Origin: Streptococcus devriesei DSM 19639
GTDB lineage: Bacteria > Bacillota > Bacilli > Lactobacillales > Streptococcaceae
Assembly: GCF_000423725.1 (NCBI RefSeq)
Contig: NZ_AUIN01000013.1
Location: 94,773 to 158,772 of the forward strand
Direction: 5' to 3'
Length of the DNA: 64,000 nt
In this document: piece after piece, positions 45,607 through 54,471 of the stretch
Position numbering within the stretch: position 1 is the stretch's first letter
Layout: every line of letters begins with the position of its first letter
The notes under the pieces: generated by a model
Seen by the model: the letters and a program-made list of their open reading frames with translations, nothing else
Database searches by the model: none
What the model was told of the DNA's origin: nothing
Position numbers and translations under genes: made by a program

Positions 45607-46350
45607 ATGGAAAAAAATTACGAAAAATTTGCATCGGTTTACGATGCTATCATGGACGACTCGCTCTACGATCTCTGGACCGACTTTTCGCTTCGCCATT
45701 TGCCAAAAGATAAAGAAAACAAGAAACTCCTGGAGCTGGCCTGCGGGACCGGCATTCAGTCTATTTGCTTTAAGAAGGCCGGTTTTGATGTGACCGGACT
45801 GGATTTGAGTGCGGGCATGCTGGACTTGGCAGGCAAACGTGCCGAGGCAGCGCACGTGGATGTTCCTTTTGTGCAGGGCAATATGCTGGATTTATCCCCA
45901 ATCGGCAACTTTGATTTTGTAACCTGCTATTCGGATTCGCTCTGCTATTTGCAGGACGAGGTGGAGGTTGGTGATACCTTTAAAGAGGTTTATGATCACC
46001 TCAATGAAGGCGGGATTTTCATTTTTGATGTGCACTCGACTTATCAGACGGATGAGGTTTTTCCGGGCTATTCTTACCATGAAAATGCCGAAGACTTTGC
46101 CATGGTCTGGGATACTTATGAAGATGAGGCACCGCATTCGGTTGTCCACGAGCTGACCTTTTTCATTCAGAACGAAGACGGGCATTTCACGCGCTACGAT
46201 GAGGTCCATGAAGAACGCACCTATGAACTCTTAACCTATGACATTTTGCTGGAGCAGGCAGGCTTTAAAAAAGTTAGCGTCTATGCCGACTTTGAGGATA
46301 AGGAGCCGACGAAGACCAGTAAGCGGTGGTTTTTTGTGTGTGAGAAATAG
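45607..46350 (+). CDS. Class I SAM-dependent methyltransferase
   Basis: A 247-residue methyltransferase. Motif I is LLELACGTGIQSICFKKAGF (near 39-58), motif II is VTGLDLSAGMLDLAG, and motif III is DFVTCYSDSLCYL. C-terminal half residues EERTYELLTYDILLEQAGFKK and the end KRWFFVCEK are as in streptococcal members next to rsfS. The target is unknown. A near copy of the last ~18 codons recurs at 47256-47312 (see findings). Confidence 0.88.
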   Translation: MEKNYEKFASVYDAIMDDSLYDLWTDFSLRHLPKDKENKKLLELACGTGIQSICFKKAGFDVTGLDLSAGMLDLAGKRAEAAHVDVPFVQGNMLDLSPIGNFDFVTCYSDSLCYLQDEVEVGDTFKEVYDHLNEGGIFIFDVHSTYQTDEVFPGYSYHENAEDFAMVWDTYEDEAPHSVVHELTFFIQNEDGHFTRYDEVHEERTYELLTYDILLEQAGFKKVSVYADFEDKEPTKTSKRWFFVCEK

Positions 46351-46377
46351 GAAAAAACCCCTAAATACGACTTTAGA

Positions 46378-46410
46378 CCCACTCAAGAGAGTGGGCTTTT
46401 TTGCTATAAT
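46378..46410 (+). terminator. Terminator after the methyltransferase, with a following -10
   Basis: CCCACTC pairs with GAGTGGG over AAGA (46378-46395), followed by CTTTTTT. An extended -10 TGCTATAAT (TATAAT 46405-46410) for the next gene follows at once. Confidence 0.8.
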
Positions 46411-46440
46411 ATAGATAATTTTCGTTTTTTGAGGTTGAAT

Positions 46441-47124
46441 ATGACAAATTTACTGATTATTGTGGGACTTGGCTTTGCCGGCATTGACCCTGTAGGTATG
46501 TTACTGTTGCTTGGCGGCTTGGCTAAGGGATTTGATAAGAAGAAAACCCTCATTTATGCGCTAGGTGTCTTTCTGGGGACCAGTCTGTTAGGAACGGTTT
46601 TATCTGCTGTTTTTGGCAATAAATTGAGCTATTTCATAGAGAAGCTATTATCTAGTCTTTTTAAGCTGCCTGATAGTCTATGGGTTGTCATTTACATTTT
46701 TATCATTTTCTTCCTTGTTATTTTAGGGCTAAAGAGGCTACGAGCTATCGAAAAGATTGCGCAAGATAAAGCAGCAAAGGGAGGTAAAAAGGGGCTTTGG
46801 GGAATGATTGGTTTTATGATTATGACAGCTCTCATTGATCCCACCTTCATTGCTGTTTTAGCCCTTTCGGGACGGCAACGTTTAGTATTAGCTTTTATGA
46901 GCAACCTTATCTGGGTTGTTTTAAGCCAGCTGCCTCTTTTTTTACTGACGTTCACCATTTTGACTAATAAACATCTAATATTTACAAAATGGTTTGATAA
47001 GCTTGTAGCAAAACATCGACAGCTTGTTAGAAATATGGTAACGGGCCTGGTTTTTCTAGCGACCTTTGTTTTGTGTTCAGATTTGATCACTTATTTGATA
47101 ACGGGGACTTGGCTTATTAACTAA
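46441..47124 (+). CDS. Polytopic membrane protein, LysE/GAP-like
   Basis: A 227-residue protein with about six hydrophobic stretches. I chose ATG 46441 with GAGG at 46431-46434; TTG at 46429 is in frame but has no site. The N-terminus GFAGIDPVGMLLLLGGLAKG and the ALGVFLGTSLLGTVLSAVFG repeat recall LysE- or GAP-type small transporters, but I cannot place it with certainty. A Lys-rich cytoplasmic loop (KAAKGGKKGLWG) lies near residue 117. Function unknown. Confidence 0.5.
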   Translation: MTNLLIIVGLGFAGIDPVGMLLLLGGLAKGFDKKKTLIYALGVFLGTSLLGTVLSAVFGNKLSYFIEKLLSSLFKLPDSLWVVIYIFIIFFLVILGLKRLRAIEKIAQDKAAKGGKKGLWGMIGFMIMTALIDPTFIAVLALSGRQRLVLAFMSNLIWVVLSQLPLFLLTFTILTNKHLIFTKWFDKLVAKHRQLVRNMVTGLVFLATFVLCSDLITYLITGTWLIN

Positions 47125-47176
47125 AGAAACAGCATAAGGCAATAGTGACAAAAGCTGGCTATTTGATAGCCTTTTG

Positions 47177-47226
47177 TTGTTCCGTAAATCGTAAAATATT
47201 GTTCCGTTAAAACATCTATTGTTCCG
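47177..47226 (+). promoter_or_regulatory. Three direct TTGTTCCG repeats upstream of the helicase gene
   Basis: TTGTTCCG occurs at 47177-47184, 47199-47206 and 47219-47226, with spacings of 22 and 20 bases, close to two DNA turns each. An extended -10, ATGGTATAAT (TATAAT 47235-47240), follows, so the last repeat lies in the -35 zone. This pattern fits an operator for a regulator binding one face of DNA. Confidence 0.6.
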
Positions 47227-47255
47227 ACCTATGGTATAATAAAGTAATAGAAAAA

Positions 47256-47312
47256 GATAAAAAAGAAGCCAGCAGCAACAAGCATGCCTTGTTTTTTGTG
47301 TGTGAAAAGTAG
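47256..47312 (+). pseudogene. Remnant of a methyltransferase 3' end
   Basis: Read in frame it gives DKKEASSNKHALFFVCEK and a stop, resembling the end of the methyltransferase at 46350 (KEPTKTSKRWFFVCEK). The DNA shares the core GTTTTTTGTGTGTGA. No start or body of the gene is present, so this is only a scar. Confidence 0.65.
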
Positions 47313-47369
47313 GACGAGGAAAAAATTCTAGTTTTAAACGTTCCAGAGTAGCAATATGGAAAGAAACAT

Positions 47370-50102
47370 ATGGATGAACTGATTTTTATAAACCAAAAAA
47401 ATAAAACAGCCGAAGTTGTGAACTACCAATTAGAACCGACCAATAAGGTTAGAGTTCAATTTCAAAGTGGTAAAGAATGCTTATATAAAAAAGAAAATGT
47501 AAAAATTTATCACTACTTACAAGAACTTCCTGTAAACAATTATCAATATCGTAGATTAGGACAAGGGCCTTACACAAATGTTGTATCAGTTAAGAAGTAT
47601 TCTTGTGCGAATGAAGTTAAAATTATGATTTGTTTTAAAAACGGCAGCTATAGTATTGTAGACTCTGATAACTTAGAAGTTGAAGAATCTATCTTTCTTA
47701 ACGAGCAATCGCATAGTATTTTTTCTTATTTAAAAAAACTCGCTGATTTAAATGATCTTCGGGATGAGGATGGCAACTCTTTATTAAGTAAGAATTATGA
47801 TAAAGTAGATTTCATATCAAAAAAGATCGTGTTGACTCGCTTCTTATTACCAAACTCTTCAAAAGAAAATCCCCAATTAGCTGATACGGAGCTAATTTTT
47901 CCTTTTGGTTGTAATAATAGCCAATTTACAGCAACAAAGCATGCAATGGAAAATCAAATTAGTCTCATTCAAGGGCCTCCAGGTACAGGAAAAACTCAGA
48001 CTATTTTGAATATCTTGTCAAATATCCTTTATAGGGGTCAGACAGCCCTTGTGGTCTCAAATAATAATTCTGCTATTGCCAATATTTCAGAAAAACTAGC
48101 TCAGCCAGAGATATCTTTAGACTTTCTAACAGCTACTTTAGGAAGTCGGAAAAATAAGGACCTATTTCTAAATAACCAATCTACAATTTTTCCTGATTAC
48201 TTGCCGGAGTTTTCTAGTGATGCCAATAAAGATATAAGTATGAATGACCTAGTTCAAGTTTTTGCTATTAAGGAGCAAGAAGCTGATATTAAGTCAGAAT
48301 TAGCGTTTATTGAGACAGAGTACAAACATTTTCAAGACTACCTAGTAGAGCAAAACATTTTGGAGACAGACTTATCGAATCTACCTTCGAAGAGAGTTTT
48401 AGAACTGTTGTTGGATTGTGAGAATCTTTTTGAACAACATAAAAAAGTCGGTTTCATATTTAAACTGAAAAGTTTGTTTAAATATCGAATCAAAGATTTT
48501 ACTTTTTATGAGCAGGATCCTATATTGTTGGCTACAACAATTCAAAAAGATTTTTACGAATCTAGAATATCGGAACTAAAGAAGACATTATCTAAACTAA
48601 AACGTCAATATCAAAGATTATCGGGCGATGATAAATTGATGAAAATGGAGTCGTATTCAAAAACAACTTTAAAATATAAACTATCGCAAAGATTCATACC
48701 AAATAGTAAACGGAAATCATTTAAAAATAAAGATTTAGATACTCTAAAATCGTCGAATGATTTTTTGAAAGAATATCCTATTGTTTTGAGTACAACTTTT
48801 TCAGCTAAAAATTGTTTAAATACGTCTGTCATATATGACTATTTGATTATAGATGAGGCGTCCCAAGTAGATATAGCCACTGGTGCACTAGCATTGTCCT
48901 GTGCTAAAAATGTAGTTGTTGTAGGAGATCTTAAACAACTACCTAATATCGTAACAAAAAAAGTTGGAAAACAAGCAGAGCGTCTTAGGAAAGAAAATAA
49001 GATAAGCCCATCTTATAGTTTTAAAAAAAGTTTCTTAGAGGTGATGACAGAGTTATTTCCTGATGAACCACAAACTTTATTAAGAGAGCACTATCGCTGT
49101 CATCCTAAAATTATTCAGTTTTGTAACCACAAATTTTACAATGGTCAATTGCATATTATGACAGAAGATAAAGGTGAAAAAGATGTCCTGCTTGCTTACA
49201 AGTCTGTGGAAGGGAACCATGCAAGAAACCATGCTAATCAGCGAGAAGTTGATATCATCAAGCAAGAAGTTATACAGCATTACCACTTGAATGAAGACAA
49301 GACAGGAATTGTTGCACCTTATCGTAAGCAAGTTAACTTATTACAAGAGCAAGTAGAAACATTTATAAGTGATACTGTACATAAGTTTCAAGGTCGTGAA
49401 TATGATACAATGATTGTTTCAACGGTAGATAATCAAATAACACGTTTTACTGATGATGCACATTTATTAAACGTTGCTGTTTCTAGAGCAAAGGAACAGC
49501 TAATTATGGTCACTTCTGGAAACCAACAGAAGCCCGAGAAAAATATAAGTGACTTAATGGGATATATTTCCTATCAAAATTGTGAAATTAAGGATAGCCA
49601 GATTCGATCTGTGTTTGATTACCTTTATAAACAATATGAAAAACGGCGAGAATTGTATTTTAAAAATAAGCAAAGACATTCTAAATATGATTCAGAAAAC
49701 TTAATGCATGAGTTAATTAAAGAAGTTTTATCTTCCTATACTGATCTAGAAGTTGTGACACAATATCGTTTACAACACCTTATAAGAGATGTTTCATTAT
49801 TGACAGATGCAGAGAAGACTTTTGCTAATCAAAGTCGAACAAGCTTAGATTTTTTAATATTTAACAAAATAACCAGAGTTCCGGTTTTAGCCGTTGAGGT
49901 AGATGGTTATCGATACCATCATCACCCAGATCAAATCAGGCGTGACACTGTGAAAAATAGTATTTTAGAAAAGTATCATATCCCTCTTTTGAGACTACCA
50001 ACAAATGGTAGTCATGAAAAAGAGCAGTTAGTATCAGCGCTGTCTGATTATGAACAAACGAGTACAATTATCCTATCGGAAGGTGTTGTAAACTCTATTT
50101 AA
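47370..50102 (+). CDS. UPF1/DNA2-like SF1 helicase with C-terminal DUF2726 nuclease-like domain
   Basis: A 910-residue protein. The N-terminal ~120 residues are beta-rich with no clear family. SF1 motor: Walker A QGPPGTGKTQTIL (near 202), then a divergent coiled region (about 300-470), DEAS box LIIDEASQVD (near 495), GDLKQLPNIV, REHYRCHPKI, APYRKQV, KFQGREYDTMIVST and NVAVSRAKEQL. The C-terminal domain (about 775-895) has HELIKEVL, SLDFLIF and AVEVDGYRYH, matching D-ExD spacing in DUF2726/PD-(D/E)XK nucleases. GGAAAG precedes the start. It is AT-richer than neighbours. A defence role is plausible but not shown. Confidence 0.75.
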   Translation: MDELIFINQKNKTAEVVNYQLEPTNKVRVQFQSGKECLYKKENVKIYHYLQELPVNNYQYRRLGQGPYTNVVSVKKYSCANEVKIMICFKNGSYSIVDSDNLEVEESIFLNEQSHSIFSYLKKLADLNDLRDEDGNSLLSKNYDKVDFISKKIVLTRFLLPNSSKENPQLADTELIFPFGCNNSQFTATKHAMENQISLIQGPPGTGKTQTILNILSNILYRGQTALVVSNNNSAIANISEKLAQPEISLDFLTATLGSRKNKDLFLNNQSTIFPDYLPEFSSDANKDISMNDLVQVFAIKEQEADIKSELAFIETEYKHFQDYLVEQNILETDLSNLPSKRVLELLLDCENLFEQHKKVGFIFKLKSLFKYRIKDFTFYEQDPILLATTIQKDFYESRISELKKTLSKLKRQYQRLSGDDKLMKMESYSKTTLKYKLSQRFIPNSKRKSFKNKDLDTLKSSNDFLKEYPIVLSTTFSAKNCLNTSVIYDYLIIDEASQVDIATGALALSCAKNVVVVGDLKQLPNIVTKKVGKQAERLRKENKISPSYSFKKSFLEVMTELFPDEPQTLLREHYRCHPKIIQFCNHKFYNGQLHIMTEDKGEKDVLLAYKSVEGNHARNHANQREVDIIKQEVIQHYHLNEDKTGIVAPYRKQVNLLQEQVETFISDTVHKFQGREYDTMIVSTVDNQITRFTDDAHLLNVAVSRAKEQLIMVTSGNQQKPEKNISDLMGYISYQNCEIKDSQIRSVFDYLYKQYEKRRELYFKNKQRHSKYDSENLMHELIKEVLSSYTDLEVVTQYRLQHLIRDVSLLTDAEKTFANQSRTSLDFLIFNKITRVPVLAVEVDGYRYHHHPDQIRRDTVKNSILEKYHIPLLRLPTNGSHEKEQLVSALSDYEQTSTIILSEGVVNSI

Positions 50103-50139
50103 CACTACCCTCAGCGATACATATCTTTAAGGAGATCTT

Positions 50140-51240
50140 ATGACCATAACTGGCATCATCGCCGAATTTAATCCTTTTCATAATGGGCACAAATATCTGC
50201 TAGAGCAGGCGCAAGGGCTAAAGATTGTGGTTATGAGCGGCAACTTTGTGCAGCGCGGTGAGCCCGCTATTATTGATAAATGGACCCGGGCGCAGATGGC
50301 GCTTGCGCATGGTGCCGACCTTGTGGTGGAGCTGCCTTTTCTCGTCTCCGTGCAGTCTGCTGACTATTTTGCGGCAGGTGCTGTAGCTATTCTGCACCGG
50401 CTGGGCGTTGATACTCTGGCCTTTGGTACGGAGGAAGTGCTGGATTATCAGCGCTTATCTGATGTTTATGGGGAAAAAGCAGAGCAGATGGAGGCTTTTG
50501 TCCAAACGCTGCCAGATGACCTGTCCTATCCACAGAAAACACAGAAAATGTGGGAAACCTTTGCGGGGATTAAATTCTCAGGAGAAACACCTAACCACAT
50601 TCTTGGGCTTGCTTACGCTAAAGCTTGCGCAGGGAAGAATATCCGACTGCAGCCTATCCGGCGCATCGGGGCAGGCTATCATTCCGATGAGAAAATCGAG
50701 ATTGCCTCAGCAACGGCTATTCGCAGGCATATCACCGATAAATCATTTGTGGAAAAATCTGCACCCAGCAGTGGCCTGATCTTAAGTTCCCCGCAGGTAT
50801 CTTGGGGGAATTATTTTAATCTGTTGAAATATCAGATTGTGACCAGTCCGGACTTAACTCAAATCTTTCAAGTCAATGAGGAACTAGCAAGCCGTATCAG
50901 CTCGGCTATTCGGAGCGCAGCGACGGCAGAAGAACTGGTGGAAAAAGTCGCTACCAAGCGCTACACCAAGGCGCGCGTGCGCCGCATCCTGACCTATATC
51001 CTTGTCAATGCCAGAGAAGCTGGCTTGCCCAAAGCTGTCCATGTCCTCGGCTTCACTGACAAAGGGCGCAAGCATCTCAAAATGGTAAAGAAATCTGTGG
51101 ATATCATCTCTCGCATCGGCGCTGAACCGTGGGATTCCATGACCCAGCAAGCCGACCAGGTCTATCAGTTGGGCCATCACAAAATCACAGAACAAACATG
51201 GGGACGGGTGCCGATAACAATCAAAAATGAAGTTCAGTAA
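50140..51240 (+). CDS. tmcAL: tRNA(Met) cytidine acetate ligase (TmcAL/YlbM)
   Basis: A nucleotidyltransferase-fold enzyme that uses acetate and ATP to make N4-acetylcytidine at the wobble base of elongator tRNA-Met. The 366-residue protein starts [20 protein letters not shown], with the HxGH-type motif HNGH, followed by [17 protein letters not shown] and GAGYHSD. AAGGAGATCTT precedes ATG 50140. In S. mutans, as I recall it, this gene follows the methyltransferase closely; here 3.8 kb lies between. Confidence 0.93.
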   Translation: MTITGIIAEFNPFHNGHKYLLEQAQGLKIVVMSGNFVQRGEPAIIDKWTRAQMALAHGADLVVELPFLVSVQSADYFAAGAVAILHRLGVDTLAFGTEEVLDYQRLSDVYGEKAEQMEAFVQTLPDDLSYPQKTQKMWETFAGIKFSGETPNHILGLAYAKACAGKNIRLQPIRRIGAGYHSDEKIEIASATAIRRHITDKSFVEKSAPSSGLILSSPQVSWGNYFNLLKYQIVTSPDLTQIFQVNEELASRISSAIRSAATAEELVEKVATKRYTKARVRRILTYILVNAREAGLPKAVHVLGFTDKGRKHLKMVKKSVDIISRIGAEPWDSMTQQADQVYQLGHHKITEQTWGRVPITIKNEVQ

Positions 51241-51251
51241 AAATGCTGTGC

Positions 51252-51285
51252 TTTATTTTTTTGTGTTCTAATACAAAAAAATAAA
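51252..51285. terminator. AT-rich perfect hairpin after tmcAL
   Basis: TTTATTTTTTTGT (51252-51264) and ACAAAAAAATAAA (51273-51285) are 13-base perfect complements. The stem is A/T only but carries T-runs on both strands. Confidence 0.5.
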
Positions 51286-51339
51286 ATTATCAGAGATTTA
51301 GAGGTTTCCCTATACCAAAATGATAGGTTTCTGAGAAAG

Positions 51340-51612
51340 ATGATTCAGGCTCAGTCTAGTATTAATGCAGAAGAAGTCTTTCAATATGGTGATAATGGAA
51401 TATATTCATTTTTAATAAAACCCCAGACAATAAGGAGATTTGACTTATTGTTTATTTTAAGTAGGAAAGACTTGAATGAAAATTTTGATACGATAAAAAT
51501 TAGTTATTATAATGTGAAAGATGAACATGTGGAATATCTCCTTGATAAAGTGAACGGTGATTGGAATTTAGGTGAGAATCCAATTGATAATGATTGGAAA
51601 TTATTGGTATGA
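51340..51612 (+). CDS. Hypothetical protein, 90 aa, possibly 5'-truncated
   Basis: The frame gives MIQAQSSINAEEVFQYGDNG and ends DNDWKLLV. No clean ribosome site precedes ATG 51340: GAGAAAG lies directly against it. The same frame stays open upstream to the tmcAL stop, and IIRDLEVSLYQNDRFLRK just before the ATG looks like coding sequence. So the gene may have lost its start. I do not recognise the family. It is AT-richer than its neighbours. Treat function and start as unknown. Confidence 0.4.
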   Translation: MIQAQSSINAEEVFQYGDNGIYSFLIKPQTIRRFDLLFILSRKDLNENFDTIKISYYNVKDEHVEYLLDKVNGDWNLGENPIDNDWKLLV

Positions 51613-51679
51613 GTTCTCCTATCAATTTTTTAATTAATAGTTATAATCTAAAGCCTCCAATTGCGATGGGCTTTTGTGA

Positions 51680-51685
51680 TATAAT
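51680..51685 (+). promoter_or_regulatory. Extended -10 promoter of the exporter genes
   Basis: TGATATAAT (TATAAT 51680-51685) with no good -35. A short AAAGCC/GGGCTTTT hairpin (51649-51675) overlaps its upstream side and could end the previous transcript. Confidence 0.5.
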
Positions 51686-51719
51686 GGATTTGCTATAGTT
51701 TTGAAAGTGAAAGGAAACT

Positions 51720-52508
51720 ATGCCTATTAAGGATTATAAATATATAGCAGAGGTGGCGGCCTTGGCTGGCATTATTATGCTGGAATCCAATGCCGAGTGC
51801 TATCGTGTGGAAAATACGGTTTCGCATATCTTAGAAACCAGCCAGCTACCGACTGCTGAGGCTTTTGCTAACACCACAGGACTTTTTATTACTCTGGATG
51901 GACCTGAGTTGCCTCAGCCCATTAGTTTGGTCAAGCGTATCAAGAAGCGTTCGACGCATTTATCGAGGATTCATGCGGTTAATCAGATTTCCCGTGATTT
52001 GACGGCGAGCTGTATCAGTATTGAACAGGCTCATCAGAGGCTGCTGGGGCTGACTGTTGATAAAACGGACTATTCTTTGAAATGGCATCATTATTCGCTT
52101 TTGTTGCTGGTACTGTCTTTTACCATTTTATTGGGCGGGAACATGATGGAGGTGGTCTTATCATTTGTTGCGGCGCTCTTGCTTTTATTGACCAATTATC
52201 TGAAAGATTGGCTCAAGCTAAATGATTTTATTTTTGGGATAGTGGCGACTTTGATTGTTGCTGCTGTCATTCCAATACTGATTCATATGTTAGGAGATTC
52301 GGACATTTCTTTTGATAAGATTATTATTGCTGTCTTGATGCCGCTTTTTCCGGGCACCGCCTTTACCAATGGTTTTAGAGATTCTTTCAAAGGTGACTAT
52401 GGTGCTGGTCTGGCAAAGATTTTGGAGGCACTTATCATTGCGGTCAGCCTTGGTGTAGGTGTTGCTCTTGGTCTCTTTTTATCGAAAGGAATCATAGCAT
52501 GGGTTTAA
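51720..52508 (+). CDS. Threonine/serine exporter, large subunit (YjjP/DUF1212-like)
   Basis: A 262-residue protein. The N-terminal cytoplasmic half has the DUF1212 pattern MLESNAECYRVENTV and RIKKRSTHLSRIHAVNQISRD (given in part). Five hydrophobic segments follow from about residue 115. The MPLFPGTAFTNGFRDSFKGDYGAG motif is typical of ThrE/YjjP-type transporters. The next gene overlaps by ten bases and gives the second subunit. Together they resemble the two halves of the fused ThrE amino-acid exporter. Substrate is assumed, not shown. Confidence 0.85.
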   Translation: MPIKDYKYIAEVAALAGIIMLESNAECYRVENTVSHILETSQLPTAEAFANTTGLFITLDGPELPQPISLVKRIKKRSTHLSRIHAVNQISRDLTASCISIEQAHQRLLGLTVDKTDYSLKWHHYSLLLLVLSFTILLGGNMMEVVLSFVAALLLLLTNYLKDWLKLNDFIFGIVATLIVAAVIPILIHMLGDSDISFDKIIIAVLMPLFPGTAFTNGFRDSFKGDYGAGLAKILEALIIAVSLGVGVALGLFLSKGIIAWV

Positions 52509-52930
52509 TTTTTCAAATTTTAGGAGCTTATCTGGCAACTGTGACATCAGGGGTTATTTTGAAGATTCCCAAATACCTGCTTTATCAAACGGGTTTTATC
52601 GGTGCTTTGGGCTATGCCGTTTATCTGCTGTGCCTGCATTTACGCATGGAAAATGCAGTAGCGACTTTGTTAGGCGGGATTATCATTGCATTTTTCTCGC
52701 AAATTGTTGCAAGAATCTTAAAAGCTCCTGTGACTGTTTTTTATATTCCTAGTTTTTTCCCGCTTGTACCAGGAGCTGGGGTATATAAAATTGCTTATTA
52801 TTATATTCAAGGAAATGCTGAATTGGCTGGTCAAAATGTCATCGAATCTATTCTTGTATCAGGAGCCATTGCCTTGTCTATTTTCCTAGTAGATTCTTGT
52901 TTGGAAATCACTCATCATTTAAAATCCTAA
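52499..52930 (+). CDS. Threonine/serine exporter, small subunit (YjjB/DUF3815-like)
   Basis: A 143-residue membrane protein with about four to five hydrophobic segments and the signature FYIPSFFPLVPGAGVYKIAYY (given in part) near 75-95, which mirrors the second half of ThrE. It starts ten bases inside the upstream gene, so the two chains are coupled. No other gene is in the operon. Confidence 0.85.
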   Translation: MGLIFQILGAYLATVTSGVILKIPKYLLYQTGFIGALGYAVYLLCLHLRMENAVATLLGGIIIAFFSQIVARILKAPVTVFYIPSFFPLVPGAGVYKIAYYYIQGNAELAGQNVIESILVSGAIALSIFLVDSCLEITHHLKS

Positions 52931-52998
52931 GTGTGCTTTACTTGGAAAAATAATATACTAATATCTATCGTCTTTTAAAAAGAAAAAGGAGACCCGAG

Positions 52999-54213
52999 AT
53001 GATACTTCAAACTGTTCTTGCTTCTTTAGAAGAAATTAAAGACTGGCAGGAAGAAGCTTATAAACACTTGCATGCCAACCCAGAATTGTCTATGCAAGAG
53101 CATGAGACCTGTGCTTTTATTGAAAAGACTTTAGAATCTTATGGCTATGAAACTCAGGCTATCGGAGGCGGTATTGTTGGTGTTTTGAAAAATGGGAATG
53201 GGCCAACTGTTCTATTTCGTGCTGATATTGATGCCCTTCCTGTTAAAGAGGAAACAAGCCTTCCTTATGCTTCCACAGTTAAAGCAGTGGATGCAGATGG
53301 TCAGACGGTGCCTGTGATGCACGCTTGCGGCCATGATCTTCATATCACAGCTGGCCTTGGTGCCGCTTGGGCTTTGGCTCAGCATCAAGGGGGCTGGTCA
53401 GGAACCTATATCGCTCTTTTTCAGCCGGGGGAAGAGATTGCAGCAGGTGCTAAGGCTATGTTGGCTGATGGCTTGGTGGACAAGGTTCCGCAGCCTGATG
53501 TCGCTTTAGCTCAGCATGTGCTGACTTCACCTGCAGCCGGTAAAGTGGGAACTAAGGTAGGTGCTTTTTTATCTAGTGCAGCTTCTGTCAAGGTGGTCAT
53601 TCATGGTAAGGGGGCTCATGGCTCCATGCCTAATTTGAGCATTGATCCTATCGTTATCGGATCGGCTATTGTGTCTAAAATGCAAACGATTGTGGCGCGT
53701 GAAGTGGATCCTTTTCAGTTTGCAGTGGTGACAGTTGGTTCTTTCCAAGCGGGTCTGAAAGCTAATATTATTCCTAGCGAAGCCACTTTGCTCTTGAATA
53801 TCAGAGCCTATGATGAAAATGTTAAGCAGGATTTGCTGGCAGCTATTGAGCGTATTGTTTTGGGAGAATGTCAGGCAGGCGGCTGTGTGGAAAAGCCGGA
53901 TATTGAAGTATTCGACAGTTATCCATTGACGGATAATGATGCTCAAGTGACCGAAAAAGTAAGGACTGCTTTTGAAACTTACTTGGGAAAAGATCGGGTA
54001 ATAACTTATCAGCCAATGACAGCTTCTGAAGATTTCTCATACCTTGCACAAGCTTTTGGCGTTCCTTATTTGTATTGGGGATTTGGTGGCTTTACTGAAG
54101 GACAGGCTGTTTATCCTAACCACAGTTCCTACTTTGCGCCAGCTATTCAGCCAAGCTTAACAACAGGAACTCAGGCAGCCATAATCGCCCTTTGGGCTTA
54201 TTTAGGAAATTAA
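52999..54213 (+). CDS. M20 amidohydrolase (hippurate hydrolase/N-acyl amino acid type)
   Basis: A 404-residue zinc amidohydrolase. Active-site residues: LFRADIDALPV, MHACGHDLHIT (Cys-His), LFQPGEEIAAGA (Glu-Glu), AQHVLTS (His) and the C-terminal ASEDFSYLA with NHSSYFAPA. A lid domain lies at about 190-305. It removes acyl groups from amino acids or similar amides; the exact substrate is not predictable. AAAAGGAGACCCGAG precedes ATG 52999. Confidence 0.88.
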   Translation: MILQTVLASLEEIKDWQEEAYKHLHANPELSMQEHETCAFIEKTLESYGYETQAIGGGIVGVLKNGNGPTVLFRADIDALPVKEETSLPYASTVKAVDADGQTVPVMHACGHDLHITAGLGAAWALAQHQGGWSGTYIALFQPGEEIAAGAKAMLADGLVDKVPQPDVALAQHVLTSPAAGKVGTKVGAFLSSAASVKVVIHGKGAHGSMPNLSIDPIVIGSAIVSKMQTIVAREVDPFQFAVVTVGSFQAGLKANIIPSEATLLLNIRAYDENVKQDLLAAIERIVLGECQAGGCVEKPDIEVFDSYPLTDNDAQVTEKVRTAFETYLGKDRVITYQPMTASEDFSYLAQAFGVPYLYWGFGGFTEGQAVYPNHSSYFAPAIQPSLTTGTQAAIIALWAYLGN

Positions 54214-54230
54214 GACTCTTTAAAAATCAA

Positions 54231-54436
54231 AATCATAGCTTATGGAGTCCTTGGCACTTTTTGCCTATTAACTTTGGTTAGGTTACGACGCGTATTTGAG
54301 CAGCGACAACACAGGGAGAACAAGCTAGTAAGGTGGCTTGGGCGAACTGTTGTAGCAGCCGCCATTAGCCGTTAGTTAATGAGGGAGATTAACCCTATTA
54401 ATTTTGCCATCTTACCTAGTCTATTTTTGATTTTTA
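54231..54436. repeat. MITE-like non-coding element with 12-bp terminal inverted repeats
   Basis: TAAAAATCAAAA (54231-54242) and TTTTGATTTTTA (54425-54436) are perfect inverted repeats; ATAG (54245-54248) and CTAT (54421-54424) extend the stem after a two-base bulge. The 206 bases hold GC-richer, apparently structured sequence (for example GGG-AGATTAA-CCC) and no supported ORF. I found no second copy in this window. Confidence 0.6.
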
Positions 54437-54471
54437 TCTAACTTTATTTTACAGGAGGAGACTTGACAGTC

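Noticed and set aside
46692..47090. 132-residue minus-strand ORF inside the membrane protein gene
   Set aside because: Shadow of the plus-strand membrane gene, with no ribosome site.
47177..47226. CRISPR array
   Set aside because: Three 8-base repeats with about 12-14 bases between are too short and few for CRISPR repeats; no cas gene is near.
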